From assembly GCA_946811185.2 (NCBI GenBank), contig OX328112.1:32085562-32149561 (forward strand): a stretch of 64,000 bases of DNA, in the 5' to 3' direction. Of this stretch, positions 10,280 through 19,500 are shown one piece after another. This DNA is from Hippopus hippopus (lineage: Eukaryota > Mollusca > Bivalvia > Cardiida > Cardiidae). The stretch's first letter is position 1; each line of letters starts with the position of its first letter. The notes under the pieces are model-generated. The model searched no databases, had not been told where the DNA came from, and saw nothing but the letters and a program-made list of their open reading frames with translations. The translations under genes were made by a program, and so were the position numbers.

Positions 10280-10500
10280 CTTTATACCTAACCAAAAATT
10301 TTGGACTTGTGAAAATCCAAAGTATTTGTAGATGACAACTTAAATGTGGCTCAATCAGTAGAATTTGTCTATGAAAGGGTGGAAAACACTGTGGAAAAAG
10401 GAGAAAATGCTGGTTTTCCAGCATTTTCTCCTTTTCCCACAATGTTTTCAAAAGCCTTCTTCCCTATGGTCATTAAACATTGGGATTGTGTGGCAAAGGG
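10280..10500 (+). mobile_element. TTAA hairpin MITE, family 1
   Basis: End A is diverged ('ctttatacctaaccaaaaat'). The hairpin at about 10384-10447 has the loop centre GGTTTTCC. End B finishes 'gtgtggcaaaggg'. Confidence 0.75.
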
Positions 10501-10606
10501 TAAAAGCTCCAATTACCTAAGAAAACACAACATCCCCCACTGTTTCAATTTCCTACAGGAAAAAAGGCAACAACCTTTTTCCTGGAAATGTTTTTTTTTT
10601 TTGATA

Positions 10607-10802
10607 ACTCTTTACCAAACCACAAATTTTAGATTCAACAAAATCCAAAGCATTTGTAGAAAACAAACATTATGAAACTTGTACGATAGCTTCTGTATAT
10701 GAATGGTAGAAAACAGTGTGGCACTTACTTATTTTTCCACACTGTTCGGAAAAAAATCCTTTCACAAGTTTGTTAAATCTAGGATCATGTGGTGAAGGGT
10801 CA
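10607..10802 (+). mobile_element. TTAA hairpin MITE, family 1, core replaced
   Basis: Ends A and B are clear. The long stem is reduced to AACAGTGTGG...CCACACTGTT around an AT-rich loop. The arms match each other yet both differ from the family consensus (AACATTGTGG). Confidence 0.7.
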
Positions 10803-11084
10803 AAGAAGACAGGATGCTAAGGGTAACATACCATGACGCTTATCAGGCTGATCAAGTTCAAACTGAATCCAATGTGTAATCTAATCAGTGATCTAAAATG
10901 TCCAAAATTTTCAGATAATATTCCAGTCCAAACCCTGAGCCTTCAAAAAAGCCATGGTAAGGCGCAAGTACTGGTGTAGTTTCCAGGAACCAGAATCTAG
11001 AGAGATTAGTATTAGTTGTATGAACTTGTTTCTCAATTTATGTACAATAAATATGTTTAAACTGAAAGTCACAGCCAAGTGTCT
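10803..11084. other. no feature recognised
   Basis: AT-rich unique sequence between two MITEs. The short ORFs are not supported by codon pattern or splice sites. Confidence 0.3.
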
Positions 11085-11262
11085 TTGAACCAACCCCTTC
11101 CGAAAGCAGCTTTTAAAAACACTGTGAGAAAATAAGAAAATGCTGACAATGTTTTCTTCATGTTTGAAGACAGATCTCATTATAAAAGCCACATTTCTTT
11201 TTATTCTCAGCAAATGCTTTAAACTTGGACAAATCTAAAATTTTGTAAGTTGGTAAAGAATT
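11085..11262 (-). mobile_element. degraded TTAA hairpin MITE, family 1
   Basis: End B ('accccttccgaaagcagcttt') and end A ('caaatgctttaaacttggac', 'gttggtaaagaatt') remain. The hairpin is shortened to AACACTGTGAGAAAATAAG with most of the right arm missing. Confidence 0.6.
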
Positions 11263-11479
11263 CAAATATTTCTCTTCTAATCAAAAACACCTATCTCAGC
11301 AGCACTTCAAGTCATATATCAACACTAAAAAGATAGCACAATAAAACTCAGGATTATTTGCAATAAATAAACGTCAAAATATTACTTTTATTTCCCTGTA
11401 GAATAATGTAAGATGCCATTTAAATTTTACATTCAAATGTTTAACCCTATCACACTGCTTTTAAAATCAATTACCGTAA
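11263..11479. other. no feature recognised
   Basis: AT-rich unique spacer; nothing assigned. Confidence 0.3.
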
Positions 11480-11695
11480 CTCTTTTATACTAAACATCTA
11501 AATCTTGATTCTTCCAAGCTGGAAAGCTTCTACATACAAAAGTGATACAAATCAACTGAAGCTCTTTGACAGGGTAGAAAACATTGTGAGAAAAGCAGAA
11601 AATGCTGGTTACCAGCATTTTCTCCTTTTCTTACAATGTTTTTCAAATGTCTTCTCCAATAGGTTTGTTAAAACTCTAGATTGTGTTGTAATGGG
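11480..11695 (+). mobile_element. TTAA hairpin MITE, family 1
   Basis: End A is poorly preserved. The hairpin at about 11575-11640 is good (AACATTGTGAGAAAAGCAG left, CTTACAATGTT right) and the right TTAA is at 11696-11699. Confidence 0.7.
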
Positions 11696-11814
11696 TTAAA
11701 TAGACATGTTCATTTTGGATCAACAATCATACAAATAGTCACAAAAATATTCCAGAAAATAGTGTTCAACTAGAACTGTTGCAAAGTGGACAAATACCCC
11801 CGCACCCCCACCAG

Positions 11815-12055
11815 CACCTTGTCACTGAAGCAGCACAATCAGAGCATAGAAACAATTTTCAAAAAAAGATCACCAGTGGCCTTGACCTTTGACCCATATG
11901 ACCCAAAAACAATACGGCACCTACTTGGTTCATGAGCAACACTTGTATAAAGTTTGATGGTCATAGGTCAAAGAGCTATTGAGTTAGAGCATGGGATTGA
12001 TTTTCAAACAAGGTTCACCTGTGACCTTGACTTTTGACCCATGTAACCCAAAAGG
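11815..12055 (+). repeat. fragment of a tandem-repeat family ('cttgacctttgaccca' unit)
   Basis: Two diverged units, each with 'gaccttgac.tttgacccat' at about 11882 and 12023, 141 bp apart. The style resembles the Helentron core arrays, but neither terminus is present. Confidence 0.5.
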
Positions 12056-12059
12056 TTAA

Positions 12060-12272
12060 CTCTTTCCGAAACATCAAATTTTAAGACTTGTCCAGTTAAA
12101 AAGCATAAATTTTGCAGATGAGAAATGAAAGGTAATTGAAATCGTGTCTTTGATAGGGTAGAAAACAGTGGGAAAAGGAGAAAATGCTGGTTATAAGCAT
12201 TTTCTCCTTTTCCCATAATGTTTTCATAAGGTTTCTTAGGGTTATTAAAACTCTTGACTGTTTGGTAAACGA
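12060..12272 (+). mobile_element. TTAA hairpin MITE, family 1
   Basis: Left TTAA is at 12056-12059. The hairpin is present with centre GGTTATAAGC. It is the first of three copies standing head to tail. Confidence 0.75.
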
Positions 12273-12275
12273 ATA

Positions 12276-12495
12276 ACCCTTTACCAAACAACACAGTTTT
12301 AGCTTGTTTGAAATTGAAAGCATTTGCAGTCAAAATTTAAAAGGTGATTCAAATTATTGGACCTCTCTGGAACAGTAGGAAACTTTTTGAGAAAAGGAGA
12401 AAATAATGGTTTCCAGTATTTTCTCCTTTTACCACAATGTTTTCAAAAGCCCTCTCACCCAGGGTCATTTAAACTTGGGATTGTTTTGTAAAGGG
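12276..12495 (+). mobile_element. TTAA hairpin MITE, family 1
   Basis: It lies directly downstream of the previous copy and its right TTAA is 12496-12499. The hairpin arm is altered (ACTTTTTGAGAAAAGG on the left, TTACCACAATGTTTTC on the right). Confidence 0.75.
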
Positions 12496-12499
12496 TTAA

Positions 12500-12600
12500 C
12501 TCTTTACCAAACAAAACAATTGTAGACTCCTTTACCCACATTGTTTACAGAAGTCCGAGTTCCTCAGGGTTGTGAAAACCCAAGACTGTTTGGTAAAGGG
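12500..12600 (+). mobile_element. internally deleted TTAA hairpin MITE, family 1 (101 bp)
   Basis: It shares TTAA 12496-12499 with the preceding copy and ends at TTAA 12601-12604. The A-side interior and left stem arm are deleted. Both ends and 'cccacattgttt' remain. Confidence 0.75.
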
Positions 12601-12604
12601 TTAA

Positions 12605-13020
12605 ACTGGAATAAAACTAGTTGGATCACAGAGATCTATTTCTATATCAGCAATAAGAGTGTCAAAGCTTTTAACCCTTTACCAAACAATCCCTGGTTTT
12701 TACGACCCAGAGAAAGAAGCCTTCTGAAAACATTGTGGGAATAGGAGAAAATGCTGGTAACCAGCATTTTCTCCTTTTCCCACAATGTTTTCTACTCTTC
12801 TAAAGTCAAGTTTCATTTTTTGAGTCACATTTATTTTGTTGTCTGCAAATGCTTTCAATTTGGACAAGTCTAAAATTTTATCGTTTGGTAAAGGGTTAAG
12901 ACATTATAGCCCGACAGTGCATACAGCCGTAAGTCAAAGAACACAATTAAACATAGACGTGACAACTACAAATGTAACGGTCTTTCCAAATCAATACCAA
13001 GAAAAATGATCCAAGTTGTT
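12605..13020 (+). repeat. diverged local duplicate (partner at 14277-14490)
   Basis: Phrases such as 'ggatcacagagatctatttc', 'cagtgcatacagc' and 'gacaactacaa' line up in order with 'gggtcacgaagatgtatttc', 'cagtgcatgcagc' and 'gacaactacaa' in the partner. Here the duplicate is interrupted by the MITE at 12675-12895, absent from the partner. Confidence 0.7.
12675..12895 (-). mobile_element. TTAA hairpin MITE, family 1, with empty-site paralogue
   Basis: 221 bp between TTAA 12671-12674 and TTAA 12896-12899. The hairpin is nearly perfect. The related sequence at 14277-14490 lacks it, confirming precise insertion. Confidence 0.95.
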
Positions 13021-13033
13021 GAATCTAGGCTTG

Positions 13034-13410
13034 AACAAGAGTACCACATGCGGGTGCCAATGCTCACCTACAAGTGCTTGATTTTCATACAAAATTCTAA
13101 GACAAAAAAGGAGCATAACCACATCAAAAAATATTTTGATAGTTACCTGCCCATGTTGTATGAATTCCTCTTTAGATAGTTAACAACTTGACCAAGTTTG
13201 AAGCAGATATCTTCAGTTATAACAGAGATATCACAAAATGTCAAAGCTTTTGCACAACAAGGCAGACAGGCAGGGCTATGACAATAACTCCTCATTTTCT
13301 TTGAAAATAGCCAAGCTAAAATGTCCATTTCAAGGCACTTAGAATGACAATAACTCGTCATTTTCTTTAAAAATAGCCAAGCTAAAAATGTCCATTTCAA
13401 GGCACTTTTA
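13034..13410 (+). mobile_element. Helentron-like non-autonomous element, 'GTACC' subfamily
   Basis: It starts AACAAGAGTACCACATGCGG and runs through 'ttacctgcccatgttgtatg' and 'gatatcacaaaatgtcaaag'. It ends in a small hairpin (TTTTCTTTGAAAA), then ATAGCCAAG and CTAA. The terminal ~68 bp including 'aatagccaagctaaaa' is present twice (about 13274-13340 and 13344-13410). Related fragments lie at 19310, 22520, 52890 and 55440. Confidence 0.65.
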
Positions 13411-13426
13411 AGAGTAACTAATTTAA

Positions 13427-13676
13427 TTCTCTACCAGACCACAAAATTTATGGCTGATCAATATTGAAAACAGTTGCACATGGCAAATTATTCAGGAATA
13501 TGTCTTTGAAAGCATAAAAAAATATGCTAGGACAAGGAGACATTGGGAAAAGGAGAGAACAGCATTTTCTCCTTTTCCTTAAATGTTTTAAAAAGCCCCC
13601 TTCTTCAGGAATATTTTGGTCATCTGCAAAAGCTTTCAATTTGGACAAGTCTAAAATTTTGTTGTTTGGTAAAGTG
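13427..13676. mobile_element. family 1 MITE with end A on both sides (A-A form)
   Basis: The left end reads 'ctctaccagaccacaaaatt' (end A). The right end reads 'gctttcaatttggacaagtc' then 'ttgtttggtaaagtgtta', which is also end A, inverted. End B is absent. The hairpin is reduced (ATTGGGAAAAGGAG / CTCCTTTTCCTTAAAT). Confidence 0.75.
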
Positions 13677-13680
13677 TTAG

Positions 13681-13900
13681 CCCTTTACCAAACAATGTTC
13701 TGTTATAATGACCCTAAAGAGGAGGGCTATTGAAAACATTGAGGGAAAAGGAGAAACTGCTGGTTACAGCATTTTCTCCTTTTCCCTCAATCTTTTCTAT
13801 CCTTTCAGGGACAAACTTCATCATTTGAGCCACATTAAATGTGTTGTCTGCAACAGCTTTCAAGTTGGACAAGTCGAACATTTCGTTGTTTGGTAAAGGA
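13681..13900 (-). mobile_element. TTAA hairpin MITE, family 1
   Basis: It runs from 'gttag' (mutated TTAA) at 13677 to TTAA 13901-13904, 220 bp. The stem carries the matched variant pair GAGGG (left) and CCCTC (right) in place of GTGGG/CCCAC. Confidence 0.9.
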
Positions 13901-14011
13901 TTAATGCAGTTTGTATCGGACAGTGTAGACAACCATGTCGGAACAGGGAGAAATTGCCAATGATCAACTTCTTTTTTTTTTCAAAAGCTTTCTTCTTCAA
14001 AACACTTTTAA

Positions 14012-14229
14012 CTCTTTACCAAACAACAATATTACAGACCGGTCCAAAGTGAAAGCATTTGCAGACAACAAAATAAATGTGATTGAAAAATTGAAATTTG
14101 GTCTGGGAAGGGTAGAAAACGTGGGAAAAGGAGAAAATGCTGGTTACCAGCATTTTCTCCTTTTCTCACAATGTTTTCAAAAGGCTTCTTTCTCAGGGTC
14201 GTTAAAAGTTGGGATTGTGTGGTAAAAAG
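14012..14229 (+). mobile_element. TTAA hairpin MITE, family 1
   Basis: Bounded by TTAA 14008-14011 and 14230-14233. The left arm has lost two bases (AACGTGGGAAAAGG). A partial copy of the B side precedes it at about 13945-14007. Confidence 0.85.
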
Positions 14230-14276
14230 TTAAGGAAAGGGTAAAAACTATTTGTACAGAAATTGGCAACTCAAGG

Positions 14277-14490
14277 ATGGGCACAAGCTTCCATTCTATG
14301 CACTTAAATTGGAACAAACATGAGTTGGGTCACGAAGATGTATTTCTACAAGGCCAATTATCGTGTCACGGTTTCTTAGTCACAGACCGCAGCAGTGCAT
14401 GCAGCAGTGAAATAAACGATAAAAAGAAACATGGAACTGACAACTACAATCGGCAACAGTTTTTCCGAATCAATATGAGAAAATGCTCCA
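14277..14490 (+). repeat. diverged local duplicate, empty-site copy
   Basis: Partner of 12605-13020 without the MITE. A long chance ORF (14277-14786) runs across this duplicate, unique sequence and the next MITE. It has no recognisable domain and ends inside repeat sequence, so it is not called a gene. Confidence 0.65.
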
Positions 14491-14724
14491 ATCAGTCACG
14501 TGCAGCATTAAAAATTGTCTGTATAACTTTTTATGCTTACGTGTTTCAGCATTTTGAAGTATGTGCAACAAATTTGACTTGTCCATTTCTGCAGAGGATT
14601 TCTTTTCAATTTTCACTCCAGCAGAAAAATCTTGACAAAATAATTACTGCCATAATTTCAATCCCTTTACTAAAGGAAACTCACAGTATCTTAACCCTTC
14701 CCCATACCATCCCAAGTTTTCAGT

Positions 14725-14945
14725 CTTTACCATACAACAAAATCTTGACTCTTTCCAAATTGAAAGCACTTGTAGACAACAATTAAAATGTTGCTCAAAT
14801 GATGTAAATTGTTTTTGGATTGGTAACAAAAAGGTGGGAAAAGAAGAAAATGCTATTTACCAGCATTTTCTCCTTTTCCTACAATGTTTTCAAACAGTTT
14901 CTACCTCAAGGTCGTTAAAACTCGGGGGGATTGTGTGGTAAAGAG
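14725..14945 (+). mobile_element. TTAA hairpin MITE, family 1
   Basis: End A starts 'tctttaccatacaacaaaat'. Immediately left, a B-end fragment ('ttaacccttccccatacc') marks a further truncated copy. The right TTAA, 14946-14949, is shared with the next element. Confidence 0.8.
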
Positions 14946-14949
14946 TTAA

Positions 14950-16986
14950 CTCTTTATCACACAATTTCAAGTTTTACCCACCTTGATGAAGGCTTTTGAA
15001 AACATTGAGGGAAAAGGACAAAATGCTGTTTACATGTATGAAAACCAGCATTTTCTCCTCTTCTCACAATGTTTTTAAAACAAGAGGACCATGATGGTCC
15101 TATATCGCTCACCTGAGTACTAAGCAGTAAAGGTCTAAAATAAAGATAAATACCGAATGTCGAGGTTCAAGGCCAAATGATAGTGAAACAAGAGCAGCAA
15201 ATTGTCGCAAGATATGCCCGTCTCACCACCAGTTGTCAAGGAGGTATAATATTGCAAAGGGCAGGTAATGCAACAAACATGTTTACCAAGTCTCAAGTCA
15301 ATTTGACTTGAGGTGACAAAGTTTTGTTCCGGACAAGCAAGAAATACTGTAAAAATGAAGATCAAAGTGGAATTACTCAAAATCCACGCTAGGTAGAGTT
15401 ATTGTTCTTGTGCACTGTACTCGGTAATATTGCAACAAACATGCATACCAAATTTGAAGTCGTTCTGACTTGAGATGACAAAGTTATATTCCGGACAAGC
15501 ACTAAATGCTGTAAAAATGACAATCAAAGGGAAATAACTCAAAGACAGCACGAGATAGAGTTACAATTCTCGTGCACTGCACTTCCAAATATTGCAACAA
15601 ATAAGCATACCAAATTTCAAGTAATTCCTACTTAAGATGACAAAGTTATGCTCCAGACAAGCAAGAAATGCTATAAAAATGAAGGTGAAAGGGGGAATAA
15701 CTCAAAATTTGTGCTAGGAAGAGTTATGGTTCTTGTGCACTGCACTCCATAATTTTTCAACAATCATGCATACCAAATTCAAAGCTGTTCAGGCTGGAGA
15801 TGACAAAGTTATATTCCAGACGAGCAGAAAATGCTGTAAAAATGATGATCAAAGAGAAATAACTCATAGACAGTACGAGGTAGAGTTGTGGTTCTTTCAC
15901 ACTGCACTCCGTATTATTTCAACAAACACAAATGCCAAGTTTCAAGTCAATCAGACCGGAAATGACAAAGTTATGCTCCAGACAAAGAACTATTCTAAAG
16001 AACTTTCTAATTCAAGGGCAAATAACTCCAGTTGTTCTGGTCCGATTAGACCCATAATCGATCTCATCCGAGATCTTATAGTCATATATATTTTGACCAA
16101 GTTTGGTGCTGATTGGTTGATATTTGTAGATGCTAGAGAGTAAACAAAGTGAAATATAGTAATTTTTCTAATTCAAGGGCAAATAACTCCAGTCGTTCTG
16201 GTCCGATTTGACCTATAATCGAACTCATCTGAGATCTTATGGTCATATATATTTTGACCAAGATTGGTGCTGATTGGTTAATAATTGTAGATGCTAGAGT
16301 GTAAACAAAGTCAAATATAGCAATTTTTCTAATTCAAGGGCAAATAACTCCAGTCGTTTTGGTCCGATTAGACCCATAATTGAACTCATCCAAGATCTTA
16401 TGGTCATATATATTTTGACCAAGTTTAGTGCCAATTGGTTAAAAATTGTAGATGCTAGAGTGTAAACGAATCCAAATATAGCGATTTTTCTAATTCAAGG
16501 GCAAATATCTCCAGTCGTTCTGGTCCGATTAGACCCATAATCGAACTCATTTCAGATCTTATAATCATATATATTTTGACCAAGTTTGGTGCTGATTGGT
16601 TGATATTTGTAGATGCTAGAGTGTAAACAAAGTCAAATATAGCAATTTTTCTACTTCAAGGGCAAATAACTCCAGTTGTTCTGGTCCGATTAGACCCATA
16701 ATATAACTCATCTGAGATCTTATGGTCATATATATTTTGACCAAGTTTGGTGCTGATTGGTTAATATTTGTAGATGCTAGAGTGTAAACAATGAAATGTG
16801 AACGGACGGATGGACGGACGGACGACGGAGGGACGCCGACGGACAGTGAGTGATCACAATAGCTCATCCTGAGCACTTCGTGCTCAGCTGAGCTAAAAAA
16901 AATATCAGCAATTGAGCAACATTCAAATAATCATCTGCAAATGCTTTAAATTCTGACAAGTCTGAATTTTTGCTGTTTGTAGAGAG
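14950..16986 (-). mobile_element. TTAA hairpin MITE, family 1, split by a Helentron-like element
   Basis: End B and the hairpin (with a ~10-bp loop insert 'tgtatgaaaa') lie at 14950-15078. End A ('catctgcaaatgctttaaat', 'gctgtttgtagagag') lies at 16905-16986. The element at 15079-16896 interrupts it right after 'cacaatgttttt'. Confidence 0.8.
15079..16896 (+). mobile_element. Helentron-like non-autonomous element, two-array type, copy 1
   Basis: The 5' end AACAAGAGGACCATGATGG has the hairpin AGGACC/GGTCCT, followed by CGCTCACCTGAG. The 3' end has hairpin CTGAGCAC-TTC-GTGCTCAG at 16869-16887 and CTAA at 16893-16896. Inside, units of ~162 bp (15346, 15508, 15670, 15833 by the anchor 'ctgtaaaaatga') give way to a related but distinct 161-bp unit (anchors at 16091, 16252, 16413, 16574, 16735). 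A GGAC simple repeat lies at about 16800-16830. The copy at 32326-34128 is a close relative of almost the same length. Confidence 0.85.
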
Positions 16987-17023
16987 GTACCAACGCTAGG
17001 CTGCAAGTATTTGAAAAGTTTAA

Positions 17024-19304
17024 AGGGTAACTCTAGACAAAAGCTATTTTTGGATATATGAATCCTTAAATGAAAACAACTTTAAAATTGAAAACCATAT
17101 TTCAATGTCTTTCGTAAAAAGAGAGTTATTAGCGAAAATGTGGTTTGCACACCTGTGCGAGTTTGTGAAATCTTCGATAAACCAGATGTGACGTAGGAAG
17201 TGTGACCCACACGTTTATTTCGGCTTCTGTGTACTGTTAATTTGCTCTGATACTGACTTTTTTTTTAAAACTGCCTTATCCTCCCTCATGTCGGGAGACG
17301 ATATTTTTCGTTACAAAAATCCCTATCGTATGCCAGGTGCCGAGTTTAAGCACTATTTCGAGCCAGGAGATGACTATTTATTCATCATTCTGCTGTCTGT
17401 CTGAACCGAATGACGTGGCTTAATATCATATTCACCATTAATCCTCAACAGGTTAAATAAACCTTCATACCGATTGCAAAATTTCGAATATTGCTAGTTT
17501 TTGGAGCTACAAAAATAGATATTTCCGTATCGGACACTGTACATAAGATCAGATTGCACGTTCTGTGCAGTCTGATCTCAATATACACTGTTCGCAAAAG
17601 GTGATTGAGTCGCGCTCAGCAGCCTTGGGGCCACATAGAAATTTAAATGAGGCAAGAAATCAACGGTAAATTCACTGTTGATTATCCATCTCTTTCATAT
17701 TACTGAGAGAGCGAGAGAGAGTTGGAGGGTGGTTAGAATAAAAATTCGACAAGCGGATTATGGGAATTTGTTTTTTATTTAAGATCGTATGAATGAGAAA
17801 AATACAAAAGTTATGACGTTCGACTTACCCATTTAACCTGTGTAAAATTCCAAATTCCATTTACATTTTATAAGAAAAAGGGTTCAATATGGTCATGAAA
17901 ACAAAAGAGTAACTTTGTACATGACATGTTTATGACACGTGCTTGTTAACCTCCAGCTGCAAGCCGGATAAAAAAAAAAATATGTGAGACCACGACTGTG
18001 CGATACCAACATCAAAGAGGCGCTGAATTAACCCTTTGCCCCTTTACATTGATGGAACACACAATTCTTTTCTCAAAATAAAAGGTTGGCGCACTAAACT
18101 TTTGTGTAAAGTTTGTAGGCTGTTATAAATTTTTAATTTACGCTTCATTTTTATGGTCAGCATCTGTTATATCGTACATAATTACAGCGAGAAATACGGA
18201 AGAAGAAAGTTAAATAATTTTTGTCCACATTGGTATTTCCATTTAAATTTTACGCCTAACATGTCTCAGTAATTAGGAAATGGACTGACCCTGTATTTTG
18301 CATAAGATCAAAAACGTTTACTGCATGATATGGAAGGCAGGAAGGCAGGAGGCAATTCAGACAATCTGTTAACGTTGTTGTTGATGAAAGAAACAAATTT
18401 GAAATTGTGAATATAACACGTAGGAAAATAAATGAAGATCAAGTGGAAAAAAAATGGATTTAACTTTAACGGCAAATTTAGGATGTGTGCTGGATTTAAT
18501 GCTGTTTGTGAATGTTAAAGAGAGGATACGATTTCTAAGGTAGATCAAGGCTTTTAATTCTTCCCAAGCTGAAGGAGACATGTAAAACGCTGACATTGAT
18601 GGTGTAGATCAAGATCAGACTGCGCAGGATTTGTAGACCTTTCCATGATCGACGGTGTCCTATATTTGGTAGAAACAGCCTTAGAACTGTGCTCGAATGA
18701 TTTCCTTTACACATTGCAACGTTCCTCTTTCCTTCTAACACTTAGTAGAAAAGACTTTTGGCTTGTTTCAACTATCTTGAGTTATTATTTCTTTTTTTTT
18801 TATATTCATCTATTAAAATTTGTTGATTAGGCAGTGGTATAATTGACTAACTTCGAGAAATAAATTTCAAAATAGTTTTGTTCCCCACTAGAAGAATAAC
18901 TTTTCCTTTTCGTAAGTACTATCTCCACTAGGCTAATTCATTCAAAATTTTTTTCCTATGATTGTAGTAAGATGTAAGAGCGATACAGATTGAAATTCTG
19001 CAGTAGACAAGTGATTGAAACGTGATAAATCGATTTATATCTTTACAAATATCATGCAGTTTTCTCAGTTTTCTGCGTTAGTTCATTTATAGCGACCATA
19101 TCTTCTCACACTTGTGACGTCACGGCAAACTACCGGAAGTCACGATTTTTTCAATTAGCGACTTTCAGACAGGTGAAAATCCGAAGTTTAAACCTCTATA
19201 TCTCGTGAAGTAAGCATCACAGAACGCTAAATTTTTTTTTGTTAACATACTCTAGTATAGTTTTATCCGATTTTGAAATAAAAACTTTGGTCTGGAGTTA
19301 CCCT
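17024..19304. mobile_element. TTAA-bounded TIR element, ~2.28 kb, non-coding
   Basis: The left end AGGGTAACTCTAGACAAAAG follows TTAA at 17020-17023. The right end is the inverse of AGGGTAACTCCAGACCAAAG, followed by GTAA (one base from TTAA). This gives a ~20-bp TIR with two mismatches. The interior has no supported gene, a GA-rich tract near 17703-17718, and family 2 hairpin copies at 17532 and 18600. Both subterminal regions carry TGACG motifs (17190 and 19116). The boundaries fit a piggyBac-type TTAA element, but no transposase is visible. Confidence 0.65.
17532..17593. repeat. palindromic repeat, family 2
   Basis: Arms 'cactgtacataagatcagat' and 'gtctgatctcaatatacact', nested in the 2.28-kb TTAA element. 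A half copy ('gtgtagatcaagatcagact') lies at 18600-18626. Confidence 0.7.
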
Positions 19305-19309
19305 GTAAG

Positions 19310-19412
19310 TTGTGAAAGGGGAATAACTGTGCAAAAAACACTTTGATATTTACTTGCCCTTGTTGTATAGATTCCACTTGAAAGTTAACAACTTGTTCAA
19401 GTTTGAAGTAAC
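19310..19412 (+). mobile_element. fragment of the 'GTACC' Helentron-like subfamily
   Basis: 'atatttacttgcccttgttg' and 'aacaacttgttcaagtttga' match the middle of the element at 13034. It is cut by the foldback element that starts at 19419. Confidence 0.6.
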
Positions 19413-19418
19413 CCTTAA

Positions 19419-19500
19419 CACGGGTAGGAAACTTCATATTCAGAGCCAATGGCTCCGACGAGAAAATGTTGTGTTGGTCTTCCGTTTCTGAAGATGTTGG
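19419..19500 (-). other. exon-like segment in the foldback arm (mirror copy at 22016-22096)
   Basis: On the minus strand a pyrimidine tract and AG (TTTTTTGGTTGTTTTTCAG) precede an open frame reading PTSSETEDQHNIFSSEPLAL and on to the arm tip. The same acceptor and frame appear on the plus strand in the right arm. The family is unknown. The opposite strand has an equally good donor-like CAG|GTAAGC at about 19520, so orientation is uncertain. It may be a captured exon or chance. Confidence 0.25.

Noticed and set aside
14277..14786. 169-codon ORF, the longest in the window
   Set aside because: It runs from a local duplicate through unique sequence into end A of a MITE, has no recognisable domain or codon bias, and the parallel copy at 12605-13020 is not open.
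15733..16143. 136-codon ORF and its near-identical partner at 32979-33362
   Set aside because: Both are read-through of the two-array Helentron-like elements. The similarity reflects the repeat, not a gene family.
17024..19304. Gene promoter region (TGACG motifs, lower repeat density)
   Set aside because: The region is enclosed by a ~20-bp inverted repeat next to TTAA/GTAA, which explains it as a mobile element. No exon or start signal is seen.
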